A stretch of 64,000 nucleotides of DNA from Hydractinia symbiolongicarpus (lineage: Eukaryota; Cnidaria; Hydrozoa; Anthoathecata; Hydractiniidae): the NCBI RefSeq assembly GCF_029227915.1, contig NC_079884.1, forward strand, positions 16,370,001-16,434,000. Reading direction: 5' to 3'. The position numbers and the translations under genes are program-made. The notes beneath the pieces are model-generated. The model was given only the letters and a program-made list of their open reading frames with translations. It ran no database searches and was not told the DNA's origin. The stretch's first letter is position 1. Every line of letters begins with the position of its first letter. Of this stretch, positions 57,601-64,000 are shown piece after piece.

Positions 57601-58011
57601 GGCTATGGCTTGGCGTTGAATAAAAAACTTCACTCCACAACAGAACTTATGAATAAGGTGATCTTGCAGCAACTGGAAACTGACGAAATTTACTCCTTCC
57701 TCTCCAAATGGTTTATCGAAACATGCAAATTCAACGAAAACATTGAAAACAGTAGACTAGGAGTGACAGATTTCGGAGGGTTAATAATATTGCTCATCGT
57801 GGTATCGGTGGTCAGTTTCCCTGTATTAATTCCGGAGCGATTTTATTACAAATATCTGAACGTTAAATTGACGGTTGCCGTTAAAAGTTTTTTTCAAAAT
57901 AAGAACGTCCTTAGCAGAAAAGCGACATTGTCGACATCTATTAATAAGAGTGAGAGAGATTTTGAAGAAAAGAATCCGTCAATGCCGGCGTCGCTGAAAA
58001 CGCAGAGTTAG
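45646..58011 (+). CDS. ionotropic glutamate receptor subunit (six exons)
   Basis: Exons 45646-45966, 46350-46897, 47147-47346, 55797-56602, 56853-57016 and 57498-58011 join in frame, all with GT/AG introns. A hydrophobic start (LKCLLFYFSIEVCMA) looks like a signal peptide. Exons 1-3 form the amino-terminal domain. Exon 4 gives S1 with GLTITGERSRFIDYTVPYM, in which the Arg matches the residue that holds the ligand carboxylate. M1 (LWVVVVGAMVLNYIF), the pore loop (SGVTLQRDLGGVNP) and M3 with TTYTAVLAAQ, the counterpart of SYTANLAAF, follow. Exons 5-6 give S2 with QAFLDDYMFLL (second Asp at the ligand acid position), Cys pairs, M4 (FGGLIILLIVVSVVSFPVLI) and a ~50-residue tail. It would be a ligand-gated cation channel at the cell surface. 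The gate and pore differ from the canonical form. The ligand is not known. Confidence 0.85.
48715..48785 (-). mobile_element. Helitron-like 3' end fragment
   Basis: The minus strand shows AAATGCGATATATAAAGGAC, a hairpin around GTGGATTTTTCCACGGG and CTAG at 48715-48718 followed by T. The 5' part is missing. Confidence 0.65.
49873..50689. other. 3' non-coding part of the TIR transposon
   Basis: AT-rich sequence downstream of the 947-codon gene; nothing else recognised. Confidence 0.4.
50690..53533 (-). CDS. 947-residue zinc-finger protein with transposase-like RNase H-fold core
   Basis: A single uninterrupted minus-strand frame. The N-terminus has three zinc-finger-like modules: C12/C17/H30 (incomplete), C60/C65/H78/C82 and a classic C98/C101/H114/H118. 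An acidic, Ser/Asn-rich linker follows (about 120-250). The core has EMDFSENIAIK (Asp585), VIIKSDNAPTQYKNKW (Asp660) and GHGKGLIDAMSAFG (Asp701), a D-75-D-41-D layout that fits a DDE/D nuclease. Further Cys pairs (CLCIKCQ near 455, CDCGNC near 800) may bind metal. I know similar unnamed proteins in cnidarian genomes but no named family. It lies antisense in a receptor intron between 34-base inverted repeats, so it is probably the element's transposase. Its intactness beside decayed elements suggests recent activity or host use. Confidence 0.65.
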   Translation of the reverse strand: MAPVSKAKFYFCRDDSCKKQFSDMSNRNKHEKRFNYQPVTLGKNRKIQPLYDEKAKLWACPTVDCPLRSKFRGNIVRHKKECTKVMVRKQKMSQNKVCEYCGKTFGQKFNRDRHVKPHHESPDVDNEEDQDATLPTFLSLESESQPEAQNPNVSAISDVMNVSFMSSYGNVIETEMSFVDQQNAVFEIREPTSSSIPPFEPENLVPHNATVDENNDSLTLSIPLSPIRNNDTYDMNDTTTSIGVELARLAEKRDNMFERQFKESVLSKLKCDLNSRFYKHTAAKFLDETFGEALDNECFIRWIAKSLDYKPYRLKSILTNYKHQHKARYSIPMENLQRIYNYWLNEEVSIPTTDSGRNESRIGKFRYLKDFKHLACITDDSVEEKQIILKKTGSTKTYIRAHRRIYTKPVRQLFKDFNKIHQDLKCSFSTFYKYRPFYIGPPTEREKESCLCIKCQNVHLLLKGINNFRKTECLKQLNSVTEFLSLKASLSSEDLEKLHPEFTSLKETSYYSFGKKTEIYVKNGVEKSYERTTRLDKKHNVSEIVEQLIALGPAYLKHRQHVQNTATVIPKIRERHEGSRYIEMDFSENIAIKTKHEVQEAHFSGKQYALHCSIVEPGENKFVYHLSDDTTHDPSFVFEVLEDIFDRWEIRNETVIIKSDNAPTQYKNKWAFHSYHSLANKYDVRIIRLYGAAGHGKGLIDAMSAFGVKSILRRDIIGLDVWFVDSQAIRDYLDIRKDPRMSYTVVSQKQDDKKRMARVERKIDGCMAMHLFEYKPNENSVYMKEFLCDCGNCLNLEFDACLRVDGPDESQMDKVEESVENDDDCYLDEKRDRGQPFFEFVSILCFIAVISFNSCEPIYFIKVIEKGVATDVMRDRYGHSINSGECFLRGNYLKSDRSRNMALKRFSIVPGDVLCDPVEVFEAFVDIDHDSLCMPKDIYVELVLRAS
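53534..54860. other. 5' non-coding part of the TIR transposon
   Basis: AT-rich sequence upstream of the 947-codon gene. It would contain its promoter, but none was identified. Confidence 0.4.
54994..55652 (+). mobile_element. pogo-type (Tc1/mariner superfamily) element remnant
   Basis: TACCGTAAATAATCGATTAA at 54994 is inverted at the right end (55627-55652), 25 of 26 bases matching, with TA at both outer edges. Subterminal AATAAGCCCCC motifs repeat several times, and one run has expanded into about 22 C. The interior encodes a pogo DDE fragment. Confidence 0.75.
55279..55475 (+). pseudogene. pogo/Tigger-like DDE transposase fragment
   Basis: After an AG acceptor the plus strand reads LLAWDTYECHLM (the pogo AWD-x2-x-H box). 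In a shifted frame it reads VPGGCT, stop, YIQAPDVSWNKPFKAYCTEK, YDEWLETVGI. Both are hallmark segments of DDE_1 pogo/Tigger transposases. Only about 60 codons remain, with a frameshift and stops. Confidence 0.7.
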
Positions 58012-59097
58012 TTTCAACGAGATACACGGATAGTATCGTCAGCGTGAAATCGTGTGTTGACATTTTTTTATTGTCGGTTTGTGTGTATTTAAATGAGCTG
58101 ACTCTGTTAATTGTTGTTTTGTTGATAAAACAAAGACTTCTTAATCTTTGCGTGATTTAAGGGACATTAAGATTACTGATTATTAATGGCAGAACGAGTT
58201 CATATTCCATCTTTTTTTTATTTGTACAATGTGCGGAAGACTTATTTTTCACACAAAATATATACATGTATAAACATGTACGATATAAACACTGTATTTT
58301 TGTTTTGAAGTAAGAAAACTAACATTAACTATTTTCTTTTTTCTTCGATCATTTACTATGATCTGTATATTCTATGATAGGGTGTGAGCTAATTGGATTA
58401 TAATAACAATGGTGTAAATTTCAACCAATGAAATAAATAGATATGTGGGAACATGACCACATGTTTCCATCAACAGTAAAGCTCGTAAAATTGTTGATTG
58501 ACATGATTCAGCTAACCTAGTACCCGGTAACACTTTTTAAAGTAAAAGATTCGTCTACTAAGAGAAATTAAGTATTAATTTGCTGTTTACATAAAATATG
58601 ACAGTAGAAACATAAGGCAGGTGCAAAGATAACTGACATCTTAGGACTATCATCTAAACACCTAGCTGCGCATTAAACTTTGTTTCCAAACTTCTTTACA
58701 TTTCTTTCGGTCAAGATTAACTAACAACGTGCTGAAATGATAAAATAAATATAGATGAATATGTTCGTTTCCTTGAATATATTTCTCCTTCGTTTACGTC
58801 TTTATCGTACTTTTATTTGTTTTTATTTTCTGACTCTATCTAGAAAGGAAGGTTGGTACAAGGTTGTCGTGTTTTTAAAGGGAGGTTGGTACGAGGTTGT
58901 CGTGTCAGTGTGACTGTTTTTTTAAAAAAAAAATAAGATCACATTTAAACTCGTTTTTAAGCAGATGTTTTTGGTGCATTTTCAAAATGCTTATTCTTAT
59001 TCTCATAATATTATGTAAGAGGTTTTTTTAAAATAGCTGTACATTTTTGAGTATATATTACAGTATTTATTTACTTGCATATTTTTTGAATTATTAG
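58012..59097. other. region between terminal exon copies 1 and 2
   Basis: Either the 3' flank of the receptor gene or the intron leading to the next terminal exon. About 180 bases at 58260-58440 recur at 60097-60290 in the same orientation, so the spacer was duplicated with the exon. The 58850-58910 segment holds a short duplication (GGAGGTTGGTACRAGGTTGTCG). Confidence 0.6.
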
Positions 59098-59641
59098 GAC
59101 ATTGGATGCCCTTATAGATGACTACCAATTTTTATATTATTACCTGTCACGTGATAGCACTTGTCAAATCCGTTTGGTTCGAGATGCTTTATTGGAAACA
59201 GGTTTGGCGTTTGGAATTAAAAGAGGACAAAGTTTGAAGTTGCTGTTGGATGCAATTGTACTAAAACACGTCGAACAAGAAACGTTAGTCCAATTGCAAA
59301 AGAAATGGTTTCCAAGTATATGCCAGCCTTCATTAGCGATGGAGAACCACAAGCTGTCAATTAACCATTTTGGAGGGCTTATTATGCTACTCATCTCAAC
59401 AGCTTTTTCAGCAGTCTTGCTATTATATCCTGAGCGCATATATTACAAATATATTGACAAATATATATCACGAAAACTTGAAAATGTATTAGATGAAGAC
59501 TGCAGAAAGACTAACCAAGGCCATCCTGAAACGTTGACTTTAAACAGGTCACTTGTTCAGAATGACGTCACTCCGGTTATGTTTCGGTATAATCCGGAAT
59601 CAACAGAAGATATAAAGTCAAAGAAAGAAACAATGAAGTAA
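59098..59641 (+). CDS. second copy of the receptor's terminal exon (S2, M4 and tail)
   Basis: An AG acceptor at 59096-59097 is followed by G then ACA TTG GAT GCC, which is the phase left by the receptor exon ending at 57016 (Gly codon split GG|N). The frame reads TLDALIDDYQFLYYYLSRDS, ETGLAFGIKRGQ, KKWFPSICQPS, then M4 (FGGLIMLLISTAFSAVLLLY), PERIYYKYID and a ~60-residue tail ending at a TAA at 59639-59641. The ligand-acid Asp and the Cys pattern are kept. It has no own start, S1 or pore exons nearby. It is either an alternative last exon or the remnant of a partial gene duplication. Confidence 0.7.
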
Positions 59642-60670
59642 CTATGATAATTTATCGGTAAGCTAACAAAAGGAAGTTAGTACAAGTTAACAAGACAAGT
59701 TAAACATAATATTCTCCGATAACACTTCCCCAATAACGTTGCATTTGACTTAAGCCTTATACGCATGTATATGAAATTTATGGCATATAATTAAAGGGAG
59801 ACATTCAACTTCCTTACCTAGTTTATCTTATTAATGCAAATTTGATTGGTAACCTCTGTGTACCATCTTCACAGCAACACTTGTCACAACGTGTGGAAGG
59901 CGTGGCAGGAACTTAGTTTTTACACAAAATATACACGCTTTTTCTCCTTTAAGAATATGCTCTATAATAATATGAAGTTGGAACTTCATTTTAAAAACAA
60001 CAGGTCCATTGTTTAGATCGATAGAGAAATAAAAATAATGGCCAGCCTGGTTAAAAATTTAATATTCTTAATTTAAAAAATGCGTGTATACATGTATATA
60101 AACATGAACGATATAAACACTGTATTTTTGTTTTGAAGTAAGAAAACTAACATTAACTATTTTCTTTTTCCTTCGATCATTTACTATGATCTGTATATTC
60201 TATGATAGGGCGTGAGCTAATTGGCTTATAATAACAATGGTGTAAACTTCAACCAATAAAATAAATAGATATGTGGGAACATGATCACAAATTTGATTAA
60301 ACAATTCAGCCAACCTAGTACCAAGTAGCGTTTTGTAAGAAATTTGCATACTATAAGAGATGAAATTTGTTGTTTACATAAATGTGTTAGTAAGAACATC
60401 AAGTTAATGCAAAGAGAAATGTCATCTTAAAATATTACCAACTTCTTCCCTAAAGGTCATCTGCATTTACCTATATGGTAATCGTATAAATTGAATCAGG
60501 ACAAAAATTATGAGATTCGGGAGATGGATCTCAAAAGGATGGCGAGAGTGTGTTTTTTTCCTGTTTTCTTTAATTGAATAATTTTCCTTAAGAGGTCTTT
60601 CCTTGAACAAATTACATTTTAAATACTAGTTTTATTTATTTTCGTTTTATATCTTTTTTTTAACTTTTAG
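59642..60670. other. region between terminal exon copies 2 and 3
   Basis: Includes the second copy of the duplicated spacer block (60097-60290). No coding frame is supported. Confidence 0.6.
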
Positions 60671-61229
60671 GTCATTAGATGCCATGATTAATGACTACCA
60701 ATTCTTATATTATTACTTGTCACGTGATCGCACTTGTCAACTCCGTTTGGTTCGAGATTCTCTATTGGAAACAGGTTTCGCGTTTGGAATTAGAAGAGGA
60801 CAAAGTGTGAAGTTGCTGTTGGATGCAATTGTACTAAAACACGTCGAACAAGAAACGTTAGTCCAATTGCAAAAGAAATGGTTTCCAAGTATATGCCAGC
60901 CTTCATTAGCGATGGAGAACCACAAGCTGTCAATTAACCATTTTGGAGGGCTTATTATGCTACTCATCTCAACAGCTTTTTCAGCAGTCTTGCTATTATA
61001 TCCTGAGCGCATATATTACAAATATATTGACAAATATATATCACGAAAACTTGAAAATATATTGGGTGAACACTACAGAAAGACTAACCAAAGCCATCCT
61101 GAAACGTTGACTTTAGACAGGTCACTTGTTCAGAATGACGTCACTCCTGTTATGTTTCGGTATAATCCGGAATCAACAGGAGATATTAAGTCGACGAAAA
61201 AAACAATTAATAATGGTTTAATACATTAG
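60671..61229 (+). CDS. third copy of the receptor's terminal exon
   Basis: An AG acceptor at 60669-60670 is followed by G then TCA TTA GAT GCC, again phase-compatible with the receptor exon ending at 57016. The frame reads SLDAMINDYQFLYYYLSRDR, ETGFAFGIRRGQ, then the same M4 as copy 2 and a slightly different tail (NNGLIH) with its stop at 61227-61229. The Asp before the ligand-acid Asp has become Asn (IND instead of IDD). About 247 bases in the middle are identical to copy 2, while the first ~140 bases differ at about 15 positions. Confidence 0.7.
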
Positions 61230-61361
61230 TACTCTTTAAGCAACATCGTACACATCTTTGCAAGTTTCAAGTTTCAAGTTTGTAACCACAATCCATAGTC
61301 AGTATCAGGCGAATAAAAATTTTAGTCGACAAATAATTTGGGCCGTTTTCAATTTCTATTA

Positions 61362-62221
61362 CCGGTGTAACCGTAAGTAATTACTCCCCGAAAAAAATTA
61401 CTCCCCCAATATTATTTTCCCGGGAAATTATTACTCCCACACGGAAATTATTACTCCCTTGAAATCACTCTTTTATAAATGGAGGAGTACTATTTTCCCA
61501 GTAAAACTAACTCCCATGAAGACATTCCATTGCACATTCAAATGCGCGAGGTTCCTTTATTTATAGTTTTTATAGTTTGTTTTATCGATTTCTAATCTTA
61601 AACAGTTCTTTTTCAATATTTTTTTAGAGTGTCTACAACAAAATACTATTATTTGCTTCATCCGAAAGTTCTAAGCTCAATGTCATTTATTACAGTTTTT
61701 CGTTGTAAGGTTGTAGTTATCGTGAGAAAATAAATTATCAAATGATCTTGAAATGATTATTCTAAAGTCAAGTTCAGCTGCATATATACATAGAGACATC
61801 TCTGACATATACCAATCATTTAAAAGAAACAATTAAAATCATTTGATTCTGAAAGCTTTTTGTATTGACATTTCTTAAAACAACTCTTATAAACGCTTCT
61901 TATAAAAGCTTGTATTTATATAGATTGTAATGGTCCCACTGAAAAGGAGAAGCCAAACCCACCCCACTGGATTTTTAACTCTTTCGGTAGTCCACTGTAA
62001 GTTCTCTTAATAAATTCTTTTTATCAACATAATAATTGTCATTTTTTATTTATTAAGATAGGAGAGTAAAAATTTCCTGCGGGGAGTAATAACTTTCTGG
62101 TAAATAGATACTCCCAGGAGTAACAATATCCCGGGAAATAAGTACCGGGAGTATTTATTTCCTAGTAAATTATTACTGGGGAGTAAACTTTTAGGGAAGT
62201 CTGTTTTTACGGTGACACCGG
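61362..62221. mobile_element. 860-base MITE-like inverted-repeat element
   Basis: CCGGTGTAACCGTAA (61362-61376) is inverted at 62207-62221, 14 of 15 matching. Both ends carry many AATTACTCCC / GGGAGTAAT subterminal motifs in opposite orientation. The central part is AT-rich and non-coding. Confidence 0.7.
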
Positions 62222-62715
62222 AAATACTTAATAAGGCCCACGGATTTATTTGTACGAAGTCATTTTGAGATTAAAGAATGTGTTGGGGAGAGAGGTTATT
62301 GGGAGGGGCTTAATGCTTCTTATAATATGGATTTTTTTTGAAATCATAGAATAATAACTAAAATTGTTTGTTATATTGGAGGGAAAATTCAAAATCAAAG
62401 CAAATTTAAGAAGGTAACTTTCTTATTTCGTTTAAAAGTTCTTAAACTGGCTATATTATTGCCAATCAGTAGTTAGGGCTGTTACTGGTGTTACTGCTTT
62501 TTTCATAAAGCAAGTGTTGTATTAAAATCAGTTAAACACCCCTGAGCATATTTAATGGCATGAAGTTTATTTGTTAGAAGTTATATCCAGGGTAAGTCAG
62601 GGCTTTTATTAAAGGGGGCTTAACCATACATTTGCGGCATTTATTTAGACAATGCCGAAAAACTTTATAATCAAGCCGCTGACTCCTGAAGTCTGTGAAA
62701 AAGTTGCGCGCGTTT

Positions 62716-62945
62716 TAAGATTTTCAGGAACCTATCGTTCAAAAAACTTTATGCTTTATAATTTATGCACAAGATCGCCAAAGCAAATCTTTGCCAAAGT
62801 AATTCCCTTCAATTCGTTTAAGAGTTCAATATTTTTTTTGAGTTTCCACTGATGAAATCCAGTTTTTTATATATTTAACTGGTCCAGATTATCTATCGAC
62901 AAAAACTCTTTTTGCATTAAACAGAATATTCTGCAAATTACCAAA
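62716..62945 (+). repeat. direct repeat, copy 1
   Basis: Matches 63604-63840; the spacing of 888 bases resembles the ends of a degraded element or a local duplication. Confidence 0.8.
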
Positions 62946-63603
62946 AATTTGATTTAATTCAGATTGTATATGCGTGGTGTTTTCATTGACTTGTTCCAGA
63001 AGAATATGGTAAAGGGAGGTTGTATGTTGACATATCTGCTTCCAGTGGGTAGTTCGGTCTTTTGTAAGGTAAATGGTGGGGATGATATTTATACATGGCC
63101 CAAAGTTTTCGATTTCTGTTTTTTTTTTAAATTTTTCTTTTAGGAGCATGACCAAGCTTTGTTTTTTTCTTTTTCGAGGTGTCTTTGGTGTACGAAGGTA
63201 GGGGAGTCTTCTGGAGGAGCAAACATGTCAAAGCTTTCTGAGTTGATCGCAGTCCATGATTAAAGACTAAAAAATAGCGAACAGCACTTTATCATTTATT
63301 TTGTCGGGGTTAAAAAGGGGGTAACCAAAAGGGAGGTGCATGTAAAATAGTTTTATAACATTTGTTGCAATCCCCTGAGTATCCCACTCAAAGAGAGCAT
63401 TTTGTTTTCAAATATGTCAAAATAATACCATGTGCTAAATTTGTGTTCCAAATTGTGTTGTAATCCATCTAATTTGGTGGATGAGTTTTATCGTTTGGTG
63501 GATGCGTTTTATCGTTTTCATAGCGTTTTTGTTAAAGTGACTACATAAAATGTGTTGTATGCAAATTTGTAGGGGGCAACCATTTCTAAACATAAATAAA
63601 ATT

Positions 63604-63840
63604 AAAGATTTTCAGGAACCTATCGTTCAAAAAACTTTATGCTAATTTATGCACGAAATCGCCAAAGCAAATCTTTGCCAAAGTAATTCCCTTCATTTCG
63701 TTTAAGAGGTCAAGATTTTTTTTGACTTTCTCCTGATGAAATCTAGTTTTTGATACATTTAACTGGTCCATTTTATCTGTCGACAACTCCTTTTTGTACC
63801 ATATTTTCACATTAAACAGAATATTCTTCGAATTACACGT
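63604..63840 (+). repeat. direct repeat, copy 2
   Basis: Matches 62716-62945, with small indels. Confidence 0.8.
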
Positions 63841-64000
63841 CTATTATAAAGCTAACATTCAGTTTACGCAGAAGTTCCGTACGCATGTAAACAATATGCA
63901 TGACATAATAATGAGTTGCAACGGAAACAAGCTCCTAAAAAATTAAGGTAAGCTTTAAAAAAGGATTTTCATTTCTTTATAAGAGAAGGTTTAAATGGCT

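Larger units (their letters stand above)
62222..64000. other. no gene recognised; contains a direct repeat
   Basis: About 230 bases at 62716-62945 (AAGATTTTCAGGAACCTATC onward) recur at 63604-63840 in the same orientation, with roughly 85-90% identity by eye. A 66-codon frame at 62652-62852 overlaps copy 1 but is broken in copy 2, so it is probably not a gene. Confidence 0.6.

Noticed and set aside
59164-61012. Minus-strand 91-codon frames over the terminal exon copies
   Set aside because: Antisense shadows of the exons; they recur only because the exons are duplicated.
62652-62852. 66-codon hypothetical gene
   Set aside because: The overlapping direct repeat at 63604 breaks the frame, and no family resemblance is visible.

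Overview
The window looks like a stretch of an AT-rich, intron-bearing metazoan nuclear genome, most likely a cnidarian and perhaps a hydrozoan. The reasons are spliced animal genes (a bMERB-domain gene and an ionotropic glutamate receptor) with GT/AG introns, plus a very dense mix of BEL/Pao, THAP-type, HECT/integrase-type, pogo, hAT-like, Helitron and SINE sequences of the kind common in cnidarian genomes. Species assignment is inference only; no rRNA, mitochondrial or diagnostic marker is present. No CRISPR, operon or bacterial features were seen. Layout: (1) 137-3571 holds the C-terminal exons of an EHBP1/MICAL-like bMERB gene on the plus strand. (2) 4019-21065 is one BEL/Pao LTR retrotransposon on the minus strand, bounded by two ~150-bp LTRs. 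It is torn open by at least two blocks of later insertions: a ~7.4-kb TIR element carrying a 21-bp minisatellite, a HECT-like gene and a spliced integrase-like transposase (7581-15006), and one or two THAP-type elements (16355-~20700). (3) 22173-28000 is dominated by short Helitron-like units arranged head to tail, one of them broken by a 2.7-kb TIR transposon with a SWIM zinc-finger pseudogene. (4) 28769-43127 holds longer Helitron-like elements in both orientations, a hAT-like element with a nested tRNA-derived SINE, a reverse-transcriptase tail fragment and much AT-rich sequence in which I see no genes. (5) 45646-58011 is a complete-looking six-exon ionotropic glutamate receptor gene on the plus strand. 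Its 8.45-kb third intron carries a Helitron fragment, a 5.06-kb TIR element with an intact 947-codon zinc-finger/transposase-like gene on the minus strand, and a pogo-type element. (6) Two further copies of the receptor's last exon follow at 59098 and 60671; both keep the splice phase of the upstream exon. (7) 61362-64000 holds an inverted-repeat element with GGGAGTAAT-type subterminal repeats and a directly repeated ~230-bp segment. How it works together: only the bMERB gene and the glutamate receptor look like host genes. The most notable signals are the three phase-compatible terminal exons of the receptor, which could swap half of the ligand-binding domain plus the last membrane segment; the intact single-ORF transposase-like gene inside its intron; the concatenated Helitron arrays; and the 21-bp minisatellite that stays open in several frames. 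All exon models were read by eye from frame, splice-site and family similarity, without transcript data.
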